A stretch of DNA of 24,261 bases from the NCBI GenBank assembly GCA_021464525.1, contig JADRCO010000951.1, positions 1 to 24,261 of the forward strand, written 5' to 3'. Source of the stretch: Rhizophagus sp. LPA8_4_AMF. Lineage: Eukaryota > Glomeromycota > Glomeromycetes > Glomerales > Glomeraceae. Below, in pieces: positions 1 through 8,877 of the stretch; position 1 is the first letter of the stretch, and each line of letters starts with the position of its first letter. A program made the translations under genes and the position numbers. The notes below the pieces were generated by a model. That model was not told the DNA's origin. It worked only from the letters and a program-made list of their open reading frames with translations, and searched no databases.

Positions 1-87
1 ATATAAAACACATATTACTGTACTTAAAGAGATATAAAAATTCTAACTCAATAAATGAGAAATGTTATATTTGTTACGCGACTTTAT

Positions 88-252
88 TTAGTCTTCAAAA
101 GAACAGTTTGCTTTGACAAAAGTACCAAAATTACGTTCTGAATCTTTGTATAAGAAAGATAAACAAAAAAATAAAACAGTTAATGTAATAATTAAAAATA
201 CACCAGCAATAAATTTTATACTTAAATAATTATTTAAACTCGATATTTTCAT
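88..252 (-). CDS. Small single-membrane-helix ORF, possibly the first exon of a gene running off the window
   Basis: An ATG at 252 opens 54 codons ending in TAA at 88-90. The peptide starts MKISSLNNYLSIKF and then has a hydrophobic stretch of about 20 residues (roughly residues 13-35, AGVFLIITLTVLFF and on), followed by a charged tail KDSERNFGTF. The layout resembles a signal anchor of a type II membrane protein. An AATAAA overlaps the stop region. It may be a complete small gene, the 5' exon of a larger gene leaving the window on the left (a GTAATT donor lies inside the tail), or chance in AT-rich DNA, where hydrophobic ORFs arise easily. No family recognised. Confidence 0.3.
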   Translation of the reverse strand: MKISSLNNYLSIKFIAGVFLIITLTVLFFCLSFLYKDSERNFGTFVKANCSFED

Positions 253-300
253 CTTTTTATAAACATTTGTTTGACATTAAAAAAAGAAAAGAGAAAAAAG

Positions 301-310
301 AAGGGAGAGT
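301..310. repeat. Left target-site duplication of the MULE-like element
   Basis: AAGGGAGAGT, identical to 1559-1568 on the other side of the element. It lies at the edge of a purine-rich tract. Confidence 0.8.
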
Positions 311-1558
311 AGAGCTCTGCACAGATCGGATCAGGTTAGGTTGGGTAATTAGTCTGACTTGAACTGAAAATTTTTTATCAGGTCAGGTCAGGTTGGGTTA
401 CCTGCTCTGATCTGACCTGACTCATTTGACCTAAAAGTATTCAGGTTAATTTGGGTAACCTGATTTATAAAAAAGAGAAAAAATGTTGCGAAATGTTCTT
501 TTTTAATTAGTTGTATACTAAAAAATGTTTTCGCAACGTTTTTTTATTAAAATGCTAAAAATGCTGTTTTGGCATTTTTCAATAAAATAATATGAAAAAA
601 CACCATTTTGGCGATTTTTTTATAAAGAAAATGAAAAAAATGCTGAAACGGCATTTTTCAATAAAATAATATGAAAAAATGCTGTTTCGGCAATTTTTTT
701 CATAAAAAAAGTGAAAAAAATGCCGAAACAGCATTTTTCTATAAAAAATATGAAAAAAATGCTGTTTCAGCAATTTTTTCTTAAAAGAAGTGAAAAAATG
801 CCGTTTTGGCGATTTTTTCATAAAGTAAGTGAAAAAAATGCCAAAATGACATTTTTCCATAAAATAATATGAAAAAATGCTGTTTTGGCGATTTTTTTCA
901 TAAAGTGAAAAAAATGCCAAAACGGCATTTTCCAATAGAATAATATGAAAAAATGCCATTTCGGCAATTTTTTCGTAAAGAAAGTGAAAAAAATGCTGAA
1001 ACGGCATTTTCCAATAAAAAAATATGAAAAAATGCTGTTTCAGCAATTTTTTCTTAAAAAAAGTGGAAAAAAATGCCGAAAATGGCATTTTCCCATAAAA
1101 TAATATGAAAAAACGCTGTTTCAGCGATTTTTTTCATAAAGAAGTAAAAAAATGCTGAAATAGCATTTTTTCATAAAATAATATGAAAAAAATGCCAAAA
1201 CGGTGTTTTTTCATAAAATAATATGAAAAAATGCCATTTCAGTGATTTTTTCATAAAGAAAGTGAAAAAATGCCGAAAATAGCATTTTTCATAAAATAAT
1301 ATGAAAAAACGCCATTTTGGCGATTTTTTTATTAAATAATGTGAAAAATGCTATTTTGGCGATTTTTTTATTAAATAATGTGAAAAAATGCTATTTTGGC
1401 GATTTTTTTCATTAAAATATTCGGGTTAACGGATCAATCAGGTTGGATCAAGCCTGTAACCCGACCTAATACTGGGTCACAAATTTGACGACCTGACCTG
1501 AATATTTCGGGTCAACCCGACGGGTCATCTGAATTGACCCTTACCCATGCGAAGCTCT
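311..1558. mobile_element. Mutator-like (MULE) non-autonomous DNA transposon, 1,248 bp
   Basis: The element is bounded by imperfect terminal inverted repeats: the left end begins AGAGCTCTGCA and the reverse complement of the right end begins AGAGCTTCGCA (two differences in 11 bp). It is flanked by an exact 10-bp direct duplication, AAGGGAGAGT, at 301-310 and 1559-1568. A 9-11 bp duplication is typical of the Mutator/MULE superfamily, so that assignment is inferred from duplication length and not from a transposase; none is encoded. Both subterminal regions (about 320-470 and 1420-1550) are full of short GGGTCA/CAGGTC/GGGTTA words. The interior (about 541-1413) is a tandem array of hairpin units. 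The exact duplication suggests a fairly recent insertion. Confidence 0.8.
541..1413. repeat. Tandem array of about 20 hairpin-forming ~40-bp units inside the MULE-like element
   Basis: The array repeats a ~40-bp monomer built from GAAAAAATGC, a variable core such as TGTTTTGGC or CGAAACGGC, then a T-run and a CATAAA spacer. Two monomer types alternate over much of the array (one led by AATAATATGAAAAAA, the other by AGTGAAAAAA), giving a higher-order period of about 79 bp; near 1180-1380 single 40-bp steps appear. Most monomers are themselves inverted repeats (GAAAAAAT pairing with ATTTTTTC). A 169-codon open frame on the minus strand through this array (579-1088) has only F/K/H-rich repeat sequence and is not taken as a gene. 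Confidence 0.85.
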
Positions 1559-1568
1559 AAGGGAGAGT
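1559..1568. repeat. Right target-site duplication of the MULE-like element
   Basis: AAGGGAGAGT, identical to 301-310. Confidence 0.8.
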
Positions 1569-2379
1569 TTCAAAGGTTGCAAAATCACTGCTGTTCAATG
1601 TAAATAAACAAATAGATCAATGAGGCTGATGTGGCATAAAATCACGTGAGGGCAGAAAAGTGTCAGTGATACTGGAAAAGATTCACCAATCATACCTAAT
1701 CACCTGAAAATTAATTCCATTAAGACCTATAACTCCATAACCAACTACAGACGAGCCTGGAAAAAACCCCAAAAACAAAAAAACAAAATAAAACAAAATA
1801 AAAATTTCTATTTAATTTACTCTAAAAGAAAAAAAAACAAAAAGAAAAGGGCGAACCACCCATACAACTCTAGGCTAACCACTCCTTTAACAACTTGCTT
1901 TCCAAAACAATCTTAAAAAAAATGTGTCATCTATTGAAGTCACGTGAGCATCTTCATTTGGTAACATGATCATCACATCTCTCTTCCTGATTAGGTCACA
2001 TTGTAACATAACAAAACTCAGTTCTCTTCAGCCTAACAAGACTATAGAGTATAGAAAGCCCTAAGACAAGTAAAAAAAAAGAAAAAATTCCTTTTTATTT
2101 GATTTTTTTCATAAAATAATGGTTTCCAGTGACAACTTTATATTTCAATAAGTTTTAGAAGTTAACCAAGAAAAAAGTTTATATACATAAAAAAACAGTT
2201 TCATAGAGGAAAAACTTCTGTATAAAAGAAAGACAAAGATTTTTGAAAAATAAAAGCAAGAAAACAGGAAAGAGTTTTTTAGCAATACCAATACATTACA
2301 TATGTTAATGATGGATTATGCAATTTGCGAATTTGGTGTCAAGAATTAAATTAAATAGAATCAAATAAAAATATATAAA
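1569..2379. other. Intergenic, no gene seen; two TCACGTGA palindromes
   Basis: About 810 bp of AT-rich sequence with A-rich low-complexity stretches (around 1755-1845). No convincing ORF or tRNA is visible on either strand. The only distinct words are two copies of the 8-bp palindrome TCACGTGA at 1642-1649 and 1940-1947, which match an E-box type bHLH site. Confidence 0.5.
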
Positions 2380-2381
2380 TA

Positions 2382-2801
2382 CAGTCAGATCTCCATAAGT
2401 GCACCCTCTATAAATGCACACCCTCCACAAATGCACCTTTTATCTGGTCCCAACTTGGGCTTTAGTGCTAAATGCACGTTTTATATATATATATATTTTG
2501 TAAATGCACGGTTTATAAAAAAATTTCATATAATTACTTATAAAATTTTTGTATTACCTTAATTTTAGAGTAATATCATATAAATTTATATGTATCTATA
2601 AATGCACACCTTCTCTAAATGCACGCTTATACCCAGTGTTATCAGTTTTCTATGTCCAAAGCATTTTATGAATGTCCAATACTATGTCCAATACTATGTC
2701 CAAACTGTCCAACACTATGTCCAAGCATTGTCCAAGGCTGTCCCATGACAACACTGCTTATACCCGGTCCCAAGGGGGGTGCATTTATAGAGGTCTGACT
2801 G
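2382..2801. mobile_element. pogo/Tc1-mariner-like MITE flanked by TA, carrying a nested insertion
   Basis: The left end starts CAGTCAGATCTCCATAAGTG and the reverse complement of the right end starts CAGTCAGACCTCTATAAATG, giving a terminal inverted repeat of about 25 bp with three differences. TA dinucleotides flank both ends (2380-2381 and 2802-2803), the target duplication of the Tc1/mariner/pogo superfamily. The word TAAATGCAC recurs at both subterminal regions in both orientations. There is no transposase. Without the nested 123-bp element and its 8-bp duplication, the original MITE was about 289 bp. The CAGTC start resembles pogo/Tigger ends, but the subgroup is inferred. Confidence 0.85.
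2634..2756. mobile_element. hAT-like MITE (123 bp) nested in the pogo-like MITE
   Basis: The element begins CAGTGTTATCA and ends TGACAACACTG, an 11-bp inverted repeat with one difference. It is flanked by an exact 8-bp duplication CTTATACC at 2626-2633 and 2757-2764. An 8-bp duplication with CAGTG ends is the hAT pattern. The interior is a short tandem array of a TGTCCAA-containing motif, about eight copies spaced roughly 8-18 bp apart, for example TATGTCCAATAC repeated directly. It encodes nothing. Its position inside the 2382-2801 element shows that it inserted second. Confidence 0.85.
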
Positions 2802-2953
2802 TATATAAAATCATATCTAGAAATTAACAAGTTGGCCAATTTCTTAAAGAATCGCCACATCGGAAAATTTTCTGGTTTTAAAAACATTGAGGTAATTATA
2901 CAAATTTGGTTAGAACTGTTATAATTGAGAAAATCAGTAGGCCGATCAAGAAC

Positions 2954-2970
2954 ACGCGAAAATAAACGCG
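2954..2970. promoter_or_regulatory. Two ACGCG (MCB/E2F-like) cores just upstream of the HAUS7-like start
   Basis: ACGCG occurs at 2954-2958 (in ACACGCGAAAA) and at 2966-2970, 27-43 bp before the ATG. In fungi, ACGCGT and TTTCGCGC-like words are bound by MBF/E2F-class factors at G1/S genes. CpG-rich words are uncommon in this AT-rich DNA. A role in cell-cycle control of a spindle gene is inference only. Confidence 0.3.
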
Positions 2971-2996
2971 GTACGTTAAACTTAGTCGTTCAGTAA

Positions 2997-4512
2997 ATGA
3001 TGAATCAACAATTAGAAGAAATTTCACAAAAATTCTTTGAAATTAATTCACCATTTACATTTCATCAAATTCTTAACGATCAAAATATTGCTTGTGATTT
3101 TATTGAATGGGTTTTACTAAAGTAAATTAAAGAAATTTCAGTTTCTTGCTTATTCTTTAGATTATTAATTTTTCTTTTCTTTTTCTGAAAGAATTGATGA
3201 TCGTTTAGTAAGAATATTTCCACAAAATAATGAATCACGCCTACAAAGTTTGTGGTATTTTTATTAGTTTTAAATTTTACAAGTAGGTACCTAATTTTCG
3301 ATCACTTTTTTTTACAGGTTTAACTCAAACTGTAGCTTCATTAGGAATATGTAAAATAACCGACACAGATTTAATTGACGTATGTATAATTTTTCTATAC
3401 CTTCCGAATACCAATTATATGATATTAATCAATTCTTGATAGGCGACAGCACCTCATTTTCGATTAATAAATTTCTATTTCAATTTATTAAATATCTTGA
3501 AAACTTCTCGAATTATTCTAGACGATACTTTCAAGATACCAAATTCGATGTAATTCTTTTTTTCCTGGTTTAAATTGATAGTTTTTTACGCGTATTTTTA
3601 TTTGAATTGATGTGTTTTACATTGTTATAGAAAACCGGACGATTTCAAAAAATCATGTTATTTAATTGATTCCATATCTAAAGAATGTGATCTAGTTAAT
3701 AAAATTGTTTCAAAAGAATTTGTTTTATTTCCAAGAGATGTACTGTTAATGATTGGAAAAGAAAAAGCTGTAGAGAGTGATAAACGCAAACTTGATCTCT
3801 CTACACTTCAGTCAATGAAGGAAAAGAAAATTCAAGAATTACAAGCCCTTAACACAGAATCCAATTGTATTCAAGAACAAGAAGCATGCTTGTATTTAGA
3901 TGAACCAGATGTGAATGATCAAACTCATGAAGGCCTTTCTGTAATTGCTAATGATCTGTCATCCAAGTTTAAAAAGTTTAATGAAATCTATGATACTGAA
4001 ATTTCCCCGTGGATTAAAAAGGATTACATTAAGCGTGACGAAGATAAGATCGTCGAGGGTAATTCACTGCTTCATTACTCTTTTATTTTGAATTGTCTTA
4101 ATTTATCTTAATAACATACGATAATTTTAGGTCTAGGACATCAAGTGCAAGAAGCAAATAAAAGACTGTGTAAAATACGCAATGTAAATAATATTCAATA
4201 TTTTTTATTTAATCTAATATCTTATGAATTATTTTATAAAGCGCTTATTTTTTGACAAAATATATTTAGAGTCTTCTAGATTTTGAAACTTTACAAAAAT
4301 CATATGAAGAAATTATATCTCACCTTCCATGTATCATAGATCAAAATAATTCGGTCAATAACAATACATCATCAAATGGAAATGATATAACAAATAGTGC
4401 GATAAATCCGAACATAATTAACAATCGAGGTGAACCTGGATTAGAAGCAATTACGCGATTGCAAAAGTTTGAGAAAATTTTAAAAGATGGTATTGAAAGA
4501 AGAGCCAAATAG
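2997..4512 (+). CDS. HAUS7: HAUS augmin-like complex subunit 7 (AUG7-like)
   Basis: Seven exons (2997-3121, 3192-3247, 3318-3379, 3443-3549, 3631-4058, 4131-4183, 4270-4512) join in phase into a 357-residue protein. Augmin binds spindle microtubules and recruits gamma-tubulin to nucleate branches; subunit 7 belongs to the complex in animals and plants. The match, made from memory to plant AUG7, rests on spaced blocks: IDSISKE (about 129-135), LFPRDV (149-154), FNEIYDTEISPW (233-244) and GLGHQVQEANKRL (from 260). Residues 160-200 look coiled-coil. Residues 277-357 include an Asn/Ser-rich linker and a final helix. The second of two adjacent ATGs (3000) could also serve as start. Intron 2 uses a less usual GTTTGT donor; the rest are ordinary. 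It ends 91 bp from the stop of the convergent SMG5-like gene. Confidence 0.83.
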
Positions 4513-4603
4513 AACAAAATTAGAGTATTAAGACTTACATCGTATCATCGAATATAAAAAATTCGCGATTAATCTGAAATAGTTAATTATCTTGTCTATA
4601 ACA

Positions 4604-7600
4604 TTAAATAAGTTCAACACCTACAACGGAAATACCAAACATTTTTGCATATTTTTTTAATTCTTGATTTTCCGATACGAATAAAATCTCATTCATTTTC
4701 GCCACGTAAGCATAATATAGCCAACAACTCATAAGTGGACGATACTTTGGTGGTATGACCATGATATCAAATTTTTTCTCTTTTAAATAATTGAACTCAT
4801 CAGAACATTTTGATCCTTCTTCATTATCTTTATGGTCTTTATGAATAACATCCTCGGAATTATCAATTTCTTCAATAAGATAATCCTCCGAGCAATTCCA
4901 TTGTGGTAACTTTTCATTTGTTCGCTGTGCACGAATGAAAAGCTCATTCTCCTTTTCGCTCTGTTGTTGCTGTTTGTGAAATTGTTGATCTAGAAAACGG
5001 ATGGCTTCTCTTGCACGTATATTTTCTTTATCATTTCCTTTTTTGATTATATCCAAAGAATCAATAACTATTATGGGTAATTATCGAATTTAGTTACTAA
5101 AAATTAAATGCTAAACCAAAAAATAAATAATGAATTTTTTTTTTACCTTCCAATGGTACAATAACAATACACTTTGCGTCCGCTATCCATTTCTTAACAG
5201 AATTTAAATGATTTAAGAAAATAGTAATATCAACTACACAGTGTTTGGGCGGTTTTGCATTTGAATTCTTTGAAGCAACAAGTGAAGTTTGCTGTGACTG
5301 ATGAGGTTTAATATTCTTAATTTTATCTTCCAAATCATTCACTTGATATAGCAAATGTTGTTGTGCCATTAATTTCATAACACGCTGTCGATTTTTTTTC
5401 TATAGAATTATGTTATAAGTAAACCATATTTTCTTAGCGTAACTTTTTCGGAATACAAAAGTCTTCAATACCTTTATATCCTCATCAATCATTATGAATT
5501 GATTTGAAGATTCATTATATTCTAATAAATCCAATGACTAAATAATAAAAGCGTTAAATATGTAGGTAGTAATACGATTTCTTGCATGTCTTTATATACT
5601 CTCACCTTAGTTTCGGAAATTTTCTTACCAAAAATAATTAATCTAGCAAACCTAACCTTAAGCATGTCAACATTACCGAAAACATTAAAGTTAATATCTT
5701 GATGAACTACCCGCAGTGGAATTATTCCCAAAAATTCGTTATCTTCTGAAATAGCACGTTTAGCTACTTCATGAAAATCATCATTTGTAGATAATAAATT
5801 AGAAAATTTTGGATGGTTTATAAAATCGACAAATGATTTAAAGAAAGCTTTCAAATTCTGAATTTCAAAACGAAAATATTGTTAATAACTAATATTTATA
5901 GTATAAATAGTATAAGCAAATTATCCTAAGTAACATACCATTAAAAACATTCCGGAAATCTTCATATTTTCTTTATCAGCTGATTTACACAACTGACTCA
6001 AAAGATCAGTCAATGTTCCTAAATATTCACACCATAAAATAACAGTAGGTAAGAATAATGTATAGTTTTTCTCGTCGTCTTCAGAGTTCGAAGAATTTAT
6101 CTTCTCAAAAACTGGAATTAAAAAGCCAAATGCCAATCCAATTGCTAAAGCTTGCAAATTTCGAATTCGACTTTGCACTATAATAAAAATGATTTGGATA
6201 AACCAAGTAATCATAAAAAATCATTAAAATTAAATAATGCATATTTATAATAATTTGAACTTCAGCCTAGGTTAATCTTACCTGAACCGTTACGCAAGTC
6301 CCAAATGGTAAATATGAGAATAAATATCACTTTTTTGAGAGTTATACTCAAATCGCGAAGACTTAATTCGGATGATGACAATAATGACTCAAAACGATGA
6401 ACAATTTTTTCAACATCATCATTTTCCATCAATTTTTCAACATTTTTTTCGAAAATATACCAATGAATTTCCATGAAGTTTTTCGCAAAGTCCTTAACAG
6501 TTAAACTATAAAAAAACTTTAATTTTGTTGTCAATTTTGTCAACTTAATATATAAATTATTTCCACTTACACATCTTTAATATCATTTGGAATTTCGTTA
6601 ATTTGTTGAGCAAATTTTGAATAAAAGAACTTTAGATTTTCTGAGGAAATACTAGGAGGCTGTTTTGTTGAAAGACTAAAAAATGAAGAAGTAAAGATAA
6701 AGTTATCGCAAAATAAAAATTTTTTATTCTAAATATTATGCATTACCTAAAACAATACCAATAAACAACATCTAATTCATTGTCACCATATGTTGCAAGA
6801 AGAGCTAATTGTGCTTGTGCCTTACCTATTAAATAAAAATAAATTATTATATGATTTGCTATAATTTATATCATATCTAGTTAAAATTCGACTATTACCG
6901 TTCTCACAATAAACCCTTGCAGCTTTAGTGTAAAACTGTCTGGAAAACTCCCAACGTTTTTCACTTGTATCGAGAAGTGTCTCACGATAACGAGCAAAGT
7001 CTCCTAAATGGGTGAGACATCGCTGAATATATTCGGCAGTAAGTTCTCTTCTGCGATATTTTGACACAGAGCGTGATGCTGTGGCCGAAGGATTAACATT
7101 ATTCTTGAAAATCTCTAAAAAAATTAATATGATGATGTAGTTTTTCAAACCAAAAAGGAGAAAACAAAAAAAAAGAAATAAATTATAACTTACCGATTCC
7201 AATCCGATCTAAATCTATATTTTCACGAATTTTTAAGCTATCAACGATTGTGTGGTAAAATCCGGTACCCAAGTCCAAATATCGACATAATTCAAGATAC
7301 GTGGTCTGATATTCGATTACCTTTTCAGGTTTAACCTATACGACATATACAGATTAGACTAACAATATTAATGTGCTTAAAATAGCATCAAACAAAGCGA
7401 ATACACTAACTTTACGCAATTTTTGCCTAAGTTCTTCTATATGACTATAAAAGACGTTTCTCCAAAGTTTTTCTTCAATGTTATTTTCATTAGCGGTTTT
7501 AAGGTCAATCAAAAGAATATCTTCATAAACGTCTTTGAGACTATATAATAAGAATAATAAATAACATAATAAATATGTATAAGGACTCATGAAAGTAGCC

Positions 7601-7835
7601 TTCTTTACCTATTACGCAAAAATTCTGTATCATCGTCTAAATCCGCATTATTTTCGGTGCCTTTGACTCTTTTCTTCTGTTGCTCTTGTTTCTTTAAGAA
7701 TTCTCTTTCAAGTTCAGAAGCGTCACTAGAAAATTCAAAGCAGGCATAAACAATTATTCTTCAAAAAGTCCTAATTAAAACCCACGTTAATAATTCTTTC
7801 AGCCTTTTCCTGTCTTCGCTAACATTTGTTGTCAT
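4604..7835 (-). CDS. SMG5: SMG5-like nonsense-mediated decay factor (EST1 region plus C-terminal PIN domain)
   Basis: Thirteen exons in transcript order (7835-7786, 7725-7609, 7540-7411, 7335-7194, 7114-6899, 6825-6747, 6675-6571, 6505-6282, 6177-5939, 5857-5606, 5537-5472, 5399-5147, 5067-4604) give 778 residues. Residues about 60-250 match the EST1/14-3-3-like region: LWRNVFYSHIEELRQKL, then HLGDFARYRET, FYTKAARVYCENG and AQLALLATYGDNELD. An EST1 helical region follows to about 520, a coiled coil near 545-570, and a PIN domain from about 592 (HCVVDITIF, then IVIVPLEVIDSLD, ARDAIRFL-like ARAREAIRFL). The family acts with UPF1 in mRNA surveillance. The first PIN Asp (597) is present, but later acidic positions look replaced (VIDSL; FVSENQEL), as in SMG5 rather than SMG6. 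The PIN domain has an acidic insertion of about 45 residues. SMG6/SMG7-type kinship cannot be excluded without a tree. Confidence 0.85.
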
Positions 7836-8081
7836 CGTAAAGGCATCGACCCATTACTATTCGGAAGAAGAAAAAAAATAATCCGAGAAATTTGATAATA
7901 TTTTAGGAAGAAAAAAATTGAATTATATTTTCGACAATATTTCCGAAGTTGCTAGGAAAGATAACAAATACGTTGATCTGAAGATTATATGTTATATACA
8001 AATTTTTTCCTTTTATGACTAGATTATCTAGATTAAAGTATTGGTACCAGTCGGTTAAGAATTCAGTTTAATTCATATAAA
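7836..8081. promoter_or_regulatory. Shared divergent promoter region, SMG5-like and NDUFAF4-like genes
   Basis: The 246 bp between two outward-facing start codons must hold both promoters. It is AT-rich; no clear TATA or named factor site stands out. Confidence 0.5.
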
Positions 8082-8741
8082 ATGGGAGCCCAAAGTTCCA
8101 AACGAATTTCAAGAAAATTACCACAAAATATAGTTTCAAATGTTGAATCAAGTGCATTTGAAACGCATTCAGCTAACAAAGTATCTAATGAAACAATAAT
8201 ACGAGAATCAAGAAACAAAGGTACATACAATATAAATAGTCAGTATAACTTGTGAAAAATAAATTCATTATTCTTTAGTTACAGAAGACGATGGAAAAGA
8301 TCCCCATTTGTTAAAAAATTTGCTTATAATTGGTCAAGTTAAGGTTCCAAAAGAGAAAGAACCATTTAAACAGGTAGAATTTGTAGAATTTTAAAATTAT
8401 TTACAAATTTATATAAATATCATTACTAATGTTTTTTTATGGAGATAAAGTCGGATGAGATGTTAAAAATTCTCAGAAATAGAAAAGCATTTGATAAAGA
8501 AATTGGGGGGGAAACCCCAAAAAATCGTATATTTGTATATGAGCTAAGAGAAATGTTGGAACAAAGGAAGAAAGCTCCTAATGAATTTACAGCAGAGAAA
8601 TTATCAACTCGTTATAATCTAGATACATCAACTATAGAAGCCTTATTAAAGCACACAAATACATTTACATTAACCGGAGGTGTAAAATCAAGGGCAGTGT
8701 GGGTTGAGGACAGTCGATTATTTAGAAAAAATGAGAATTAA
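8082..8741 (+). CDS. NDUFAF4: NDUFAF4-like mitochondrial complex I assembly factor
   Basis: Three exons (8082-8220, 8279-8373, 8451-8741) join to 174 residues, almost exactly the length of human NDUFAF4 (about 175). The protein begins MGAQSSKRISRK, a good N-myristoylation signal with a basic follow-on, as in the animal protein (MGA start). The C-terminal half carries the family pattern: a helix, a proline, then EFTAEKLSTRYNLDT and IEALLKHTNTF, matching the animal WTAEKIM...LLKYF block. The family helps build the NADH dehydrogenase membrane-arm/Q-module intermediate with NDUFAF3. The last intron could end two codons earlier (after ATGGAG), which would add Ile-Lys. Homology is judged by eye on a short, fast-evolving protein. 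Confidence 0.78.
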
Positions 8742-8877
8742 AGATCTCATCACGCCAAAGTTCGCAAGTGACACGTAATTTCCAAAATTTTGTGAAATAT
8801 AAAATAACAATAATGATATCTTTTATTTTGTTTTTTATACATATAATTTATATTGAATATAATGTTTGTGTAAATCA

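Noticed and set aside
579-1088. Long minus-strand open frame (169 codons) rich in Phe, Lys and His
   Set aside because: It runs entirely through the hairpin array of the MULE-like element and encodes only repeat-derived low-complexity sequence.
541-1413. CRISPR-like regular array
   Set aside because: The units are contiguous, degenerate and lack unique spacers; they lie inside a DNA transposon in a eukaryotic genome.
2666-2887. Minus-strand frame with GHS-rich repeats
   Set aside because: It crosses the hAT-like MITE, the end of the pogo-like MITE and flanking DNA; the repeat is the TGTCCAA array.
3382-3573. 63-codon plus-strand frame
   Set aside because: It lies over intron 3, exon 4 and intron 4 of the HAUS7-like gene in another frame; the spliced frame fits the family.
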